DNA of 64,000 nucleotides from Pelagerythrobacter aerophilus (GCF_003581645.1 NZ_QXFK01000019.1:434001-498000), one strand, 5' to 3'. Counted from the first letter of the stretch, positions 36,325-46,370 are shown. Numbers and translations are program-made. Notes: generated from the letters alone by a model not told the origin.

Positions 36325-37124
36325 CGCGCGACCGTCACCGTGTAGGCATCGCGGAGCAGGGCATAGGCCTCGTCGCGGCGGCGCGCGATCGTCTCCGCGC
36401 GCCAGTCGTTTTCGACCTTCTCGCGGAGGTCCGCCAGCGGCGATACTTCGCCTGCCTCTCGCGTGCGCAGACGGACGACATGCCAGCCGAAGCCCGAGGC
36501 GACCGGGTCCGACCAGTCGGCGCCCGGCTCCATTGCGTCAAGAGCGCCGACGAAGGCCTCGCCGAACTGCTCGGCCGCGCGGCTTCGCGAAGCGCCCTCG
36601 ACCGAGGGCGGGAGCGAGATCGCCTCGCCCTCCATCGCGCCGCCCGCCCGCAAGCGCCCCAGCGCCGCTTGCGCTGCCGCGCGGTCGGCGAAGAAGCGCT
36701 GGTCGAAACCGTAACGCACCTCGCGCGCGAAGCGCTCGGGATGATCGGCAAGCCATGTCGCCAGTACCTCGTCAGAGGGCTCGACGGTCTCGGCCATGCT
36801 CTGCGCGAGGAAATCCATCTTGTTGGCCATGCGCTTGCGCACCACCGCATCATCCCGGTCGAGTCCGAGCCGCAGCGCTTCGCGGTAGAGCACTTCCTCG
36901 CGCACGTACTGCTCGGTCAGCGTATCGAGCTCGGCGTCGGTCGGCGGGCGCTGCATCGTCCGCTCGTACTGCAGCGCCAGTCGCGCGCGGTCCTCCAGGC
37001 CGACGTCGATCGTGCGGCTCGCCGGATCGGCGGGTTCGCCCTGCCAGGCGAACAGGGCAAAAAGCACCGCCCCGGCGGCGAGGAAGTGCACCATCGGCTC
37101 GCGAGTCCAGCGCGGCAGGGTCAT
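36321..37124 (-). CDS. PpiC-type peptidyl-prolyl isomerase, membrane-anchored
   Basis: Protein of 267 residues. A TM or signal-anchor helix (about 11-27) exposes the rest to the periplasm. An N-terminal chaperone-like helical part (TEQYVREEVLYREALRLGLDRDDAVVRKRM, SurA-like) precedes a weak parvulin domain (DPVASGFGWHVVRL is the recognisable end). The start ATG 37124 overlaps the stop of the DUF3604 gene (ATGA), which I prefer over GTG 37136. It is flanked by coupled genes on both sides, so its likely clients are the neighbours: folding the DUF3604 lipoprotein or the HupE extracytoplasmic domain. That is inference from context. Confidence 0.85.
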   Translation of the reverse strand: MTLPRWTREPMVHFLAAGAVLFALFAWQGEPADPASRTIDVGLEDRARLALQYERTMQRPPTDAELDTLTEQYVREEVLYREALRLGLDRDDAVVRKRMANKMDFLAQSMAETVEPSDEVLATWLADHPERFAREVRYGFDQRFFADRAAAQAALGRLRAGGAMEGEAISLPPSVEGASRSRAAEQFGEAFVGALDAMEPGADWSDPVASGFGWHVVRLRTREAGEVSPLADLREKVENDWRAETIARRRDEAYALLRDAYTVTVAR

Positions 37125-39085
37125 CCACGAAGCCACGCGCGCGCGAACCAGCCGGCTTGCCGCTCGGCGCGTGGTGCCGGGTCTGCCGGACCGAGCCAGA
37201 TGGGCGAGGTGTAGGCGCGTTCCTGCGCAACCGCGTCCGCCATTGCCTCGGCCGGCAGCTCGATCCCGAAGCGCACCGCATCGTAGAGCGTCCAGCGCGG
37301 CGTCGGGATTTCCAGTACGCGAACGTAGTAGAACGCGCTCTCACCCTCGCGATAATCGGGGTCGGTCCAGACCGCGCGCAACTCCGGCGCGCCGATCGTG
37401 TTGGCGTAAGTCGCCGTCTCGCGATCGACCGTATCGCCGACCGCGGGCACTTTCCCGCCGGTCATCCGCCGCTCGTCCATGTCGGACCAGACGACGTCGT
37501 GGACTTTCTCGTGCAGCACGCCGTCGGCGGTGATCCAGCCCTTGACGATTTGCACCCGGTCGAGGTGCGCGCCTTCCGGGTCCTTGAGCGCGGAGATCAG
37601 GAACGTCGGCGCCTTACCCTGGTCCACCAGCTTGCCGCCCATCGGCACCCCGCGGGTATAGCCGGCCCCCACCCAGTCGCCGCGCCAGTCTTCCTCGGTG
37701 AAGTCGAACCCGCCGAACAGGCGCACCGTCATGCGCGGGCCGGTGGTGGCATAGACCTCGCGGCGCATCATCGCATCGAAGATCTCGGCCCGCGTGTTCG
37801 CCCGCGCCCAGACCGCCGCATAACCACCGGCCATGTAGTGCCAGCCGAACCGGCCGACTTCGGTGCCGAGGTCCTGCGGCTCCAGCGCGCGGTCCTCGAT
37901 CGCCGGTTCGTTGCCCGTGTGCTTGCCGAAGAAATTGTCTTCGTCCGCAGTGGCGAGCGAGGTGTGGCTGTCGGTCGAACCGATCATCCCGAAGGCATAG
38001 GGGTTCACCCCGGTGCGCTGTTCGATCGACAAGCCGCGCTTGAGCGCCTCGCGCAGGTACTCGCCCGCCAGCATGGTATCGGCCTTGCGCTCGGTCAGCG
38101 GCAGGTTGCCGAGCTCCCACCCGGCATCGCCGAAGCTGGCGAATTCGTCGTTGGGCGAGAGGAACGGGTGCGATTCGCTGTCGCCCTTGATCTGCGTCGC
38201 CTCGACCACCGGCTCGCGCATCGCGCGGCGGCGGGCGTAGTCGGCGCTCATCGGCCCGCCCTGCGAATCGGTCAGCTCGAACATCAGCCCGTTCGAGAGA
38301 TTGGAGTTGTGCGGAATCGCGAGCGCCCCGCCGCCGGTCGCTTCCTCGTAGGCGTCCATGTAGTCCCACAGGTCGTCGACCGGCCCTTGCAGACCCGGAT
38401 AGGGCAGGACCTGACTGGTCCGCGCATAGCCGTCGCGGAACATGACCACGCGGTGGAGATTGTTGCCGCCGGGCATCAGCGTGTATTCGAAGCCGGCGAG
38501 CGGGGTGAATTCGCCGGGCTGATAGTAGCGGTCGATCAGCCGCAGGTGCGCGTCCCAGATCTCGCGCATGTTCTCCTCGCGGCCCTCGGGATCGCGGAAC
38601 GCCTCGGGCAGCGAGTCGGTCGCCGCGGCGTCGATCAGCTCGGCGACGGCGCGCTGCGACTGCTCGGGGCTCTCGTGCATCATGTCGTGCCAGCGGCGCA
38701 GCGTGGGATCGCGGATCAACAGGCGCGGCGCGTCGTAGAGCCGGCGCATGGCGCCGAGTCCATCCGAATGGTCGGCGATGACGAGAAAGTCGAGCGGGCG
38801 CGAGAGCTTCGCCTTGACCCCCGTGCTCGAGGTCACCTCGTCTCCGCGCGCGAACTTCAGCGCCTCTTCCGGCCCCAGCCGCGTGCCGAAGCCGAAGGCG
38901 TCTATGGAATTGTCGGTGTGGAGGTGGGTGTCGCCCCACAGGACCTGTTGTGGAAACTCCGCGATCTCGACCGCCGCTTCGGCGTCCGCCGCGCGCTGCG
39001 CCTCGCGCTCAGCTCCATCGCATCCGGCCAGCGCCAGCGACGCCACCAGTGCCAGGCCCACCACTCCCGTCTTCGATCCCGCCAT
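37121..39085 (-). CDS. DUF3604 lipoprotein with PHP-type metal motifs
   Basis: Large lipoprotein of 654 residues, lipobox L-A-G-C22. The body is DUF3604. Metal-hydrolase motifs of the PHP type are visible: GDTHLHTDNS with His54 and His56, ADHSD with His106, and GSTDSHTSLA further on (Asp and His). YTTGPRM and the Asp/His pattern fit a phosphoesterase, but no activity is established. Other segments (MPGGNNLHRVVMF, GWHYMAGGYAAVW) are typical of DUF3604. Probably faces the periplasm or the cell surface. First gene of a trio with PpiC and HupE; the stop overlaps the PpiC start. Confidence 0.88.
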   Translation of the reverse strand: MAGSKTGVVGLALVASLALAGCDGAEREAQRAADAEAAVEIAEFPQQVLWGDTHLHTDNSIDAFGFGTRLGPEEALKFARGDEVTSSTGVKAKLSRPLDFLVIADHSDGLGAMRRLYDAPRLLIRDPTLRRWHDMMHESPEQSQRAVAELIDAAATDSLPEAFRDPEGREENMREIWDAHLRLIDRYYQPGEFTPLAGFEYTLMPGGNNLHRVVMFRDGYARTSQVLPYPGLQGPVDDLWDYMDAYEEATGGGALAIPHNSNLSNGLMFELTDSQGGPMSADYARRRAMREPVVEATQIKGDSESHPFLSPNDEFASFGDAGWELGNLPLTERKADTMLAGEYLREALKRGLSIEQRTGVNPYAFGMIGSTDSHTSLATADEDNFFGKHTGNEPAIEDRALEPQDLGTEVGRFGWHYMAGGYAAVWARANTRAEIFDAMMRREVYATTGPRMTVRLFGGFDFTEEDWRGDWVGAGYTRGVPMGGKLVDQGKAPTFLISALKDPEGAHLDRVQIVKGWITADGVLHEKVHDVVWSDMDERRMTGGKVPAVGDTVDRETATYANTIGAPELRAVWTDPDYREGESAFYYVRVLEIPTPRWTLYDAVRFGIELPAEAMADAVAQERAYTSPIWLGPADPAPRAERQAGWFARAWLRG

Positions 39086-39169
39086 CGCATCCTCCCCCCG
39101 GATATGCGTCGTTCTGCGGCCCGCGGGTACAATGACACAGCGGGGGGCGCCGTCAAGCGCGCCGGGCGC

Positions 39170-39772
39170 TCAGCCGGCGAGACCGCCCGTGGTGACGAGC
39201 GCGATCACGACACCGAGAGCACCCAGCGAGAGCGTGAAGGCGATCAGCATGAGCAGTCCGTCGCGCACCATCAGCGCGAGCCCGAAGGCCGCTATCGCGA
39301 TCATCGGCGCCGAACTGGCGAAGGGCAGGAGCTCGAGCGGCGGCACCATGCAGCACAGGAGGAGGATCACACCAGCGGCAGCGCGGGGCCAGAGCCCTTT
39401 CGTGAGCCATTTGAGCCTGCCCCTGAACCAGCGGTCCATCGCCGCCGCGACGCCGTCCAGGTGATGCGCCGCGCGCGCGAGCCGGTCGCCGTTGACCGCG
39501 CGGCGCTCGATGAAGGGCGGCAGCCAGACATGATCGCGCCCGAGCAGGAGCTGCCCTGCAATAAGCGCGATTGACAGTGCGAGCAGGCTCGGCACGCCGG
39601 GAATCCCGCCGATCGGCGAGAGCTCGATCAGCGGCAGGAGCAGCAGGATCGGGCCGAAGCTGCGCCGGCCGAACTCGTCGAGCGCGTCGCCGACGCAGAC
39701 CTCTTCGCGGTGCTCGCCGAGATCTTCGATCCCTTCGAGCACTTCCTCGATGCTGTGCGGTTCCTGCGTCAT
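39170..39772 (-). CDS. ExoD-family exopolysaccharide synthesis protein
   Basis: Membrane protein of 200 residues of the ExoD family. The conserved block DALDEFGRRSFGPILLLLPLIELSPIGGIPGVP is followed by TM segments near 70-80, 130-155 and 165-195. ExoD was first linked to succinoglycan and alkaline tolerance in Sinorhizobium; the molecular role is unknown. AAGGA is close to the ATG. Single gene between DUF3604 and MaoC genes. Confidence 0.9.
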   Translation of the reverse strand: MTQEPHSIEEVLEGIEDLGEHREEVCVGDALDEFGRRSFGPILLLLPLIELSPIGGIPGVPSLLALSIALIAGQLLLGRDHVWLPPFIERRAVNGDRLARAAHHLDGVAAAMDRWFRGRLKWLTKGLWPRAAAGVILLLCCMVPPLELLPFASSAPMIAIAAFGLALMVRDGLLMLIAFTLSLGALGVVIALVTTGGLAG

Positions 39773-39818
39773 AATCCTTCGCAGGAACGGGCGGGCCGCC
39801 GTTCGGCTCCCGGCGCCT

Positions 39819-40271
39819 TCAGCCGGGTTTCCTCTTCAGCAGGGCCGTGCGCTCGCAGCGGCAGACGACCTCGCCGCGCTGGTTGAGCATCTCGTGCGTG
39901 AAGGTGACGATACCCGCACCGGGCCGCGACTTCGATTCACGCAGCGCCGTGACCTCGCTGGTCGCCCGCAGCGTGTCGCCGATCGCGACCGGTTTCGGCA
40001 TCGTGACCTTGTCGTAGCCGAGATTGGCGACGAGCGTGCCCAAGGTCGTCTCCCCCACGCTCACCCCCACCATCAGCGCGAAGGTGAAAGTGCCGTTGAC
40101 GAGAATCTGGCCGAATTCGGACTCGCGCGCCGCCTCGGCATCGAGGTGGAGCGGCTGCGGGTTGTGGGTCATGGTCGTGAACAGCAGGTTGTCCGTTTCG
40201 GTGACCGTGCGGCGGATCTCGTGGTCGATCCGATCGCCCACCTGCCATTCGTCGAAATAGCGGCCTGCCAT
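39819..40271 (-). CDS. MaoC-family hydratase
   Basis: Hot-dog-fold (R)-specific enoyl-CoA hydratase family protein of 150 residues. The active-site region [27 protein letters not shown] carries the expected Asp and His of the hydratase motif, with the overhanging segment VGVSVGETT. It resembles the MaoC proteins that act in mesaconyl-CoA, hydroxybutyryl-CoA or fatty acyl-CoA hydration; the substrate cannot be fixed. GGGGAG lies 7 bases before ATG 40271. Divergent from glpD with 113 bases between the starts. Confidence 0.88.
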   Translation of the reverse strand: MAGRYFDEWQVGDRIDHEIRRTVTETDNLLFTTMTHNPQPLHLDAEAARESEFGQILVNGTFTFALMVGVSVGETTLGTLVANLGYDKVTMPKPVAIGDTLRATSEVTALRESKSRPGAGIVTFTHEMLNQRGEVVCRCERTALLKRKPG

Positions 40272-40384
40272 TCTGCGCTCCCCAAGTCTTCGTCGGGAGC
40301 GCCATAGCCGCCCGGCAGCGCCAGGCAAACAACGTGGCGCAAATCGCTCGCCTCGCGCGGCAGGGGCCGATAGGGCCGCCGCGC

Positions 40385-41863
40385 ATGTTCGACCTTCTCG
40401 TTATCGGCGGCGGCATCAACGGCGCCGGGATCGCCCGCGACGCCGCCGGGCGGGGGATGAAAGTCGCGCTGGTCGAGAAGGACGATCTCGCCAGCCACAC
40501 CTCCTCGGCCAGCACCAAGCTGGTGCACGGCGGTCTGCGCTATCTGGAGCACTACGAGTTCCGCCTCGTGCGCGATGCGCTGCACGAGCGCGAGGTGCTG
40601 CTCAGGATCGCCCCCCATCTCGTGCGTCCGATGCGCTTCGTCCTGCCGCACGACAGGGGACTGCGGCCCAAGTGGATGCTACGGCTCGGGCTGTTCCTCT
40701 ACGACCATATCGGCGGGCGGCGCACCTTGCCCGGCAGCCGCGGCATCGCCCTGCGCAAGCCGCCGCACGACGCGATCCTGCAGGACCGCTTCCGGCGCGG
40801 GTTCGAATACTCCGACTGTTGGGTCGACGATGCGCGGCTGGTGGTGCTGAACGCCGTCGACGCGCGCGAGCGCGGCGCTGAAGTAATGACCCGCACCGAG
40901 TGCATCGCGCTCGACCGGGTCGGTGAGCACTGGCGCGCGACACTCCGCGCCGGCGGGGCCGGCAAGACCGTGAGGGCAAGGGCGGTGGTGAACGCCGCTG
41001 GGCCCTGGGTCGACAGCGTCGCGGCCATGGCGACCGGCGGCCGGGCAGAGGCCCACCTGCGGCTGGTCAAGGGCAGTCATATCGTGATCCGCCGCAAGTT
41101 CGCGGGGCCGCACGCCTATATCTTCCAGAACGGTGACGGACGGATCGTCTTCGCCATTCCCTACGAGCGCGACTTCACGCTGATCGGCACCACCGATCAG
41201 TTGTTCGAGGGCGATCCCGATGCGGTGGCGATTTCGGAGGAGGAGCGCGACTACCTCTGCGCCGCGGCGAGCGAGTATTTTCGCGAGCCGGTCGAGCCCG
41301 CCGATGTCGTTTCCACCTATGCAGGCATCCGCCCGCTCTACGAAGACAATGCCGCGACCAACGCGACCGTGACGCGCGACTATGTCTTCGCCATCGACGC
41401 GCCTGACGGCGAGACGGGCGGCGCCCCGCCGCTGCTCAGCGTCTATGGCGGCAAGATCACAACCTACCGCAAGCTCGCGGAGCACGCGCTGGAACGGCTG
41501 GGCGAGCATCTCGAGGTTCCGGGCGAACCATGGACCGCGGATGCCGCCTTGCCCGGCGGCGACTTCGCGGAGAGTTTCGACGCGTTCCTCGCCGAAGTCC
41601 GCGCGCTGTGGCCGTGGCTTCCCGAAGAGACCGCGTTGCGCTTCGCCCGCGCTTACGGCACGCGGATCGAGCGGGTGATCGGGCGCGCGCAATCGCTCGC
41701 CGATCTGGGGCGCGACCTCGGCGGCGGGATGACCGAAGCGGAAGCCGACTATCTGCGCCGCGAGGAGTTTGCGCACACCGCAGAGGACCTGCTCTGGCGC
41801 CGCAGCAAACTCGGCCTACATATGATGGCGGAAGCCCCTGAAATCGCGGCGGCGGCGCGCTGA
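40385..41863 (+). CDS. glpD: Glycerol-3-phosphate dehydrogenase, FAD-dependent
   Basis: Aerobic membrane-associated dehydrogenase of 492 residues that oxidises sn-glycerol 3-phosphate to dihydroxyacetone phosphate and passes electrons to ubiquinone. FAD-binding GGGINGAG is at 8-15 followed by [17 protein letters not shown] and [16 protein letters not shown] and [15 protein letters not shown] are GlpD hallmarks. ATG 40385 ([10 protein letters not shown]) is chosen over GTG 40334 because the family starts at the dinucleotide fold. No glpK or glpF is nearby. Confidence 0.94.
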   Translation: MFDLLVIGGGINGAGIARDAAGRGMKVALVEKDDLASHTSSASTKLVHGGLRYLEHYEFRLVRDALHEREVLLRIAPHLVRPMRFVLPHDRGLRPKWMLRLGLFLYDHIGGRRTLPGSRGIALRKPPHDAILQDRFRRGFEYSDCWVDDARLVVLNAVDARERGAEVMTRTECIALDRVGEHWRATLRAGGAGKTVRARAVVNAAGPWVDSVAAMATGGRAEAHLRLVKGSHIVIRRKFAGPHAYIFQNGDGRIVFAIPYERDFTLIGTTDQLFEGDPDAVAISEEERDYLCAAASEYFREPVEPADVVSTYAGIRPLYEDNAATNATVTRDYVFAIDAPDGETGGAPPLLSVYGGKITTYRKLAEHALERLGEHLEVPGEPWTADAALPGGDFAESFDAFLAEVRALWPWLPEETALRFARAYGTRIERVIGRAQSLADLGRDLGGGMTEAEADYLRREEFAHTAEDLLWRRSKLGLHMMAEAPEIAAAAR

Positions 41864-41942
41864 AGCGACTTCGCTTGATTGCCGCGGACGCCGCGTCCAA
41901 GGGGCGCTCGAACCCGTCCCCTTTCAGCCGAGTCGCAAGAAG

Positions 41943-44900
41943 ATGCCCGTTCCCGCCCCGCTTGATCGTACCGCCGTCCGTGTCGCCTACCGGCAGGAGG
42001 AGGGCACGTGCATTGCCGAGCGGCTGCGACAGGCTGCGCCTGCGAGCGCTCTCCATGACGAGGCCGCGGCGCTTGCAGGGCGGCTGATCAAGGGCGCGCG
42101 CGGCCGTAAGGCGAGCGGGATCGACGCCTTCCTCCAGCAGTTCGGCCTCGCGACCGAGGAAGGCATCGCGCTGATGTGCCTTGCCGAAGCCCTGCTGCGC
42201 GTGCCCGACAACGCCACCGCCGATGCGCTGATCCGCGACAAGATCGGCGACATCGACTGGTCGGAGCATCTGGGCGAATCGAGCTCCACCTTCGTCAATG
42301 CCGCGACCTTCTCGCTGATGCTGACGGGCGAAGTGCTCGAACGGCCCGAGGAGCATCAGAAGGGCATGGGCGCGACGGTGCGGCGCGCCATCGGCCGCCT
42401 GGGCGAGCCGGTGATCCGCAAGGCGACGCTGCAGGCCATGCGCATCCTCGGCGGGCAGTTCGTCTTCGGCCGTACGATCGAGGAAGCGCTCAAGCGCGCG
42501 GCACCCGAACGCGCGAAGGGGCTGACGCACAGCTTCGATATGCTCGGCGAGGCGGCGATGACGTTTCCTGACGCGGAACGCTACCGCCGGGCCTACGAGC
42601 GGGCGATCGAGCGGCTTTCGCGCGAGACCGACGGCGGCATCACAGGCTCGCCCGGTATCTCGGTCAAGCTGTCGGCGCTCTACCCGAAGTACGACTATTT
42701 CCACGCCGAGGCAGCGACGCAGGCGCTCGTGCCGATCCTGAAGGATCTCGCGATCAAGGCGCGCGACGCCAACATGCACTTCACGATCGATGCCGAGGAG
42801 GCCGAGCGGCTCGAGCTCTCGCTCGACATCTTCGAAGCGCTGGTGGCCGATGACGCGCTGTTCACCCGCCGCGACGGCAGCGCGTGGGAAGGGTTCGGGC
42901 TTGCGATCCAGGCCTACCAGAAGCGCGGCGTGCCGCTGTGCGACTGGACCGCCAAGCTCGCCCGGCGTCATGGCCGGCGGCTGATGGTGCGCCTGGTCAA
43001 GGGCGCTTACTGGGACACCGAAATCAAGCTGAGCCAGGTCGGCGGGTACAAGGATTTCCCGGTCTTCACGCGCAAGGTCGCGACCGATGTGTCCTACCTC
43101 GCCTGCGCCGCCAAGCTGCTCGAGGCGCGCGACGTCCTCTATCCGGCATTCGCGACGCACAACGCCTATACGATCGGCGCGGTCAAGGCGCTCGCCGCCA
43201 AGGGCGAAGGCGAATACGAGTTTCAGCGGCTGCATGGCATGGGCGAGGAAGTCTATGCCGAACTCGCCGCCGTGGAGGGCAACCGCAAGACTCCGGTGCG
43301 CATCTATGCCCCCGTCGGTACCCACAAGGATCTTCTCGCGTATCTCGTGCGCCGTCTGCTCGAGAACGGGGCGAACTCCAGCTTCGTCAACCGCATGGCG
43401 GATGCCGAAGTACCGGTGACCGAGCTGACCGGCGACCCGGTGGCTGAACTCGCCGCGACCGAGCCGCGCCGTAACCCCGCGATCCCGCTGCCGGCCGACA
43501 TCTTCCCCGGCCGCCGCAACAGCGCCGGGATCGACATCGCCGATCCGCTGGTGCGCGAGCCTCTGCTCGAACGGCTGGCGGTGCTCGACGCACGGCGCTG
43601 GCATGCCGAGCCGACCTTCCGCTCGCCCGAACAGGGCGAAGTCGCGCCGATCACCCAGCCGCAGGATCTGACTCACGAAGTCGGCACCCGGCGCGACGCG
43701 CTGCCCGAAGAGATCGACGTCGCGATCACCCGCGCGATGGCGATCCAGCCGGGCTGGGACTCGCTCGGCGGCGAGAAGCGCGCCCTGCTGCTGGAAGCTG
43801 CGGCAGACAGGTTCGAGGCGCACACCGACGAGATCCTCAGCCTGTGCCAGCGCGAAGCGGGCAAGACGCTGATGGACGCCGTTCTCGAACTGCGCGAAGG
43901 GGTCGACTTCCTGCGCTATTACGCGAACGAGGCGCGGCGGCTGTTCTCGGGTCCGCTCCCGCTACCGGGGCCGACGGGCGAGGAGAACCGGCTCAGCCTG
44001 CACGGGCGCGGCGTGTTCGCGACGATCAGCCCGTGGAACTTCCCGCTCGCGATCTTCATCGGCCCGGCCGCTGCGGCACTGGCCGCCGGCAACACAGTGA
44101 TCGCCAAGCCGGCCGAACAGACGCCGCTGATCGCCGCCCTGGCGGTCAAGCTGTGCCACGAGGCGGGCATTCCCGAAGACGTGTTCCAGCTCCTCCCTGG
44201 CGCGGGCGAGGTGGGCCAGCTCATCACCTCCGATCCGCGCCTCGCGGGTGTCGCCTTCACCGGCTCGACCCAGACGGCGCAGGCGATCAACCGCACGCTC
44301 GCCGCGCGCGACGGGCCGATCGCGACACTGATCGCCGAAACCGGCGGCCAGAACGCGATGATCGTCGACAGCTCGGCCCTGCCCGAGCAAGTGACGCGCG
44401 ACGTGGTCAACAGCGCCTTCCAGAGCGCGGGCCAGCGCTGCAGCGCGCTGCGCGTGCTCTACCTCCAGGACGATGTGGCGGAGGAGACGCTGGCGATGAT
44501 CAAGGGCGCGTTCGAAGCGCTCGCGATCGGCGATCCCGAAGAGCTGGCGACCGATGTCGGCCCGGTGATCGACCCCGATGCCAAGGCCGCGCTCGAGCGC
44601 CATGTCGCGCGGCGCAAGAAGCACGGCCGCATGGTGTGGCGCCGCAAGATGCCGCGCAATACGGCCGCCGGTTGCTTCGTCGCGCCGACGATCATCGAGA
44701 TCGATTCAATTCTCGACCTGCGGCGCGAGAACTTCGGCCCGATCCTGCACGTGGTGCGCTACAAGGCGAGCGAGCTGGGCCGCGTGATCGAGGATATCAA
44801 TGCGACGGGCTATGGCCTGACGCTCGGCCTTCACAGCCGGATCGAGGCGACCCGCCGCTTCGTCGAGGCGCGTGCGCGGGTCGGCAACTTCTACGTCAAC

Positions 44901-45071
44901 CGCAACCAGATCGGCGCGGTGGTCGAAAGCCAGCCGTTCGGCGGCGAAGGCATGTCCGGCACCGGTCCCAAGGCGGGCGGCCCGCACTACGTCGCCCGCT
45001 TCGCGACCGAGCGCGTCGTCTGCATCGACACCACCGCGGCCGGCGGCAACGCGAGCCTGCTGGCGAGCTGA
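41943..45071 (+). CDS. putA: Bifunctional proline dehydrogenase / L-glutamate gamma-semialdehyde dehydrogenase
   Basis: PutA, 1042 residues, oxidising proline to glutamate in two steps with channelling of the intermediate. The PRODH barrel (about 60-470) shows SVKLSALYPKYDY, RLVKGAYWD, AFATHNAYTI and EFQRLHGMGEE. The P5C dehydrogenase domain (about 530-1010) has catalytic Cys833 (AGQRCSALR) and Glu799 (ETGGQNA), spaced 34 residues as in the family. There is no N-terminal ribbon-helix-helix DNA-binding domain, so it is the short, non-regulatory type A form. Follows glpD by 79 bases on the same strand. Confidence 0.95.
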   Translation: MPVPAPLDRTAVRVAYRQEEGTCIAERLRQAAPASALHDEAAALAGRLIKGARGRKASGIDAFLQQFGLATEEGIALMCLAEALLRVPDNATADALIRDKIGDIDWSEHLGESSSTFVNAATFSLMLTGEVLERPEEHQKGMGATVRRAIGRLGEPVIRKATLQAMRILGGQFVFGRTIEEALKRAAPERAKGLTHSFDMLGEAAMTFPDAERYRRAYERAIERLSRETDGGITGSPGISVKLSALYPKYDYFHAEAATQALVPILKDLAIKARDANMHFTIDAEEAERLELSLDIFEALVADDALFTRRDGSAWEGFGLAIQAYQKRGVPLCDWTAKLARRHGRRLMVRLVKGAYWDTEIKLSQVGGYKDFPVFTRKVATDVSYLACAAKLLEARDVLYPAFATHNAYTIGAVKALAAKGEGEYEFQRLHGMGEEVYAELAAVEGNRKTPVRIYAPVGTHKDLLAYLVRRLLENGANSSFVNRMADAEVPVTELTGDPVAELAATEPRRNPAIPLPADIFPGRRNSAGIDIADPLVREPLLERLAVLDARRWHAEPTFRSPEQGEVAPITQPQDLTHEVGTRRDALPEEIDVAITRAMAIQPGWDSLGGEKRALLLEAAADRFEAHTDEILSLCQREAGKTLMDAVLELREGVDFLRYYANEARRLFSGPLPLPGPTGEENRLSLHGRGVFATISPWNFPLAIFIGPAAAALAAGNTVIAKPAEQTPLIAALAVKLCHEAGIPEDVFQLLPGAGEVGQLITSDPRLAGVAFTGSTQTAQAINRTLAARDGPIATLIAETGGQNAMIVDSSALPEQVTRDVVNSAFQSAGQRCSALRVLYLQDDVAEETLAMIKGAFEALAIGDPEELATDVGPVIDPDAKAALERHVARRKKHGRMVWRRKMPRNTAAGCFVAPTIIEIDSILDLRRENFGPILHVVRYKASELGRVIEDINATGYGLTLGLHSRIEATRRFVEARARVGNFYVNRNQIGAVVESQPFGGEGMSGTGPKAGGPHYVARFATERVVCIDTTAAGGNASLLAS

Positions 45072-45125
45072 GGCCTGGCGGCATTGTGTTGCAGCGCGTC
45101 GCGGCCGTTTGCTAGAGCGGGCGCG

Positions 45126-45656
45126 ATGCGCCGCCTTGCCGCCCTGATCCTTTCGCTCGTTGCGCTTGCCTGGTCGGTCGGAGCGGCGGCCGACGTTCGG
45201 ATGAGCTTTCACAGCTTCAACGGCTCGGTCCTCTTCGGCCGCTTTCCGCACACCTTCATCGTGCTGGAGGGGACCCTCGACGAGACCGGCCAGCCGATCG
45301 AGGAGAACTATGGATTCACCGCGAAAACGGTTTCGACCCGGCTCCTGAACGAGCCCGTTGAGCATGCGGTAGAGGTCGAGGACGAGAAGTATATCCAGGA
45401 AACCAACCGGCACTTCACGGTGACCCTTACCGACGCGCAATACTGGCAGGTGCGCAGCGAGGTGACGAAATGGCGCGATGCGCCGGGGAAGTACTACGAC
45501 CTCGATAAGCGCAACTGCATCCACTTCGTCGGGGCCATGGCGCGCATCGCCGGTCTAAGAGTGGATTATCCCAAGGACATGCTGCGCCGGCCGAAGAAGT
45601 GGCTCAATCACATCACCGTGCTGAACCCACAGCTCGGCGCCGAGGCGATCGACTAG
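45126..45656 (+). CDS. Exported protein, permuted papain-like fold candidate
   Basis: Protein of 176 residues with a signal peptide (cleavage near AAADV, about residue 21). A His early (FGRFPHTFIVLEG) and a Cys late (KRNCIHFVGAMARIAGL) are in the order and context of permuted NlpC/P60-type papain-like proteins, where the Cys sits at the start of a helix. Catalysis is not established, and it might be a DUF4105-like fold. ATG 45126 starts at the signal peptide. Unrelated to flanking putA and dcd. Confidence 0.65.
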   Translation: MRRLAALILSLVALAWSVGAAADVRMSFHSFNGSVLFGRFPHTFIVLEGTLDETGQPIEENYGFTAKTVSTRLLNEPVEHAVEVEDEKYIQETNRHFTVTLTDAQYWQVRSEVTKWRDAPGKYYDLDKRNCIHFVGAMARIAGLRVDYPKDMLRRPKKWLNHITVLNPQLGAEAID

Positions 45657-45665
45657 CGATCACCC

Positions 45666-45688
45666 CTCCGTGAACGGGAGGGGATAAG
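45666..45688. repeat. Short REP-like inverted repeat
   Basis: CCCCTCC - GTGAAC - GGGAGGGG in the putA-side to dcd spacer. It resembles the dyad at 59947-59968 (same arms CCCCTCCCG.../...GGGAGGGG), so the two may be members of an intergenic repeat family. Confidence 0.5.
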
Positions 45689-45736
45689 GTCGGCGCGATA
45701 CTTGCCCCCTCCGCGCCAGTCGGGAATCACCGGCCC

Positions 45737-46291
45737 ATGGCGATTCTCTCCGACCGGTGGATCCGGCAACAGGCGACCGAGAAGGGCATGATCGAGCCCT
45801 TCGTCGAAGCGCAGCGGCGCGAAGGCTGCATCTCCTACGGCCTGTCGAGCTACGGCTACGACGCGCGCGTGGCGGACGAGTTCAAGATCTTCACCAACGT
45901 CGACAGCGCGGTGGTCGACCCGAAGGATTTCGCCGCCAATTCCTTCGTCGACCGCAAGACCAACGTCTGCGTGATCCCGCCCAACTCCTTCGCTCTCGCG
46001 CGGACGGTCGAGTACTTCCGCGTGCCGGAGGACGTGCTGGTCATCTGCCTCGGCAAGAGCACTTATGCGCGGTGCGGGATCATCGTGAACGTCACGCCGC
46101 TCGAGCCGGGCTGGGAAGGCCATGTGACGCTGGAGTTCTCCAACACCACCCCGCTGCCGGCGAAGATCTACGCCAACGAAGGCGCCTGCCAGTTCCTCTT
46201 CCTGCAAGGCAACGAGCGCTGCGAGACGAGCTACCGGGACCGCGCCGGCAAATACATGGGCCAGCTCGGGGTGACGCTGCCGCGGCTCTAG
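45737..46291 (+). CDS. dcd: dCTP deaminase
   Basis: dCTP deaminase, 184 residues, producing dUTP for thymidylate synthesis. The family pattern [47 protein letters not shown] and [26 protein letters not shown] is complete; the catalytic Glu is in the last of these. The ending [13 protein letters not shown] is typical. Starts at ATG 45737 without a strong Shine-Dalgarno. Confidence 0.96.
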   Translation: MAILSDRWIRQQATEKGMIEPFVEAQRREGCISYGLSSYGYDARVADEFKIFTNVDSAVVDPKDFAANSFVDRKTNVCVIPPNSFALARTVEYFRVPEDVLVICLGKSTYARCGIIVNVTPLEPGWEGHVTLEFSNTTPLPAKIYANEGACQFLFLQGNERCETSYRDRAGKYMGQLGVTLPRL

Positions 46292-46370
46292 AACGCCCTG
46301 CCAGAGGTACTGGCATCGCCTGAGGAAATGGCGCATCCTGCTCCCGCTGCACGACGGCTGGAGAGCATGA

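Noticed and set aside
36533-39574. A 1013-codon plus-strand frame over the DUF3604 and PpiC genes
   Set aside because: Antisense to conserved coding sequence with a matching shadow composition; no start signal or domain.
41457-43823. A 788-codon minus-strand frame opposite putA
   Set aside because: Shadow of putA, no domain recognised.
41943-45071. Two separate genes instead of one putA
   Set aside because: A single frame contains both catalytic domains in the usual order without interruption; no frameshift seen.
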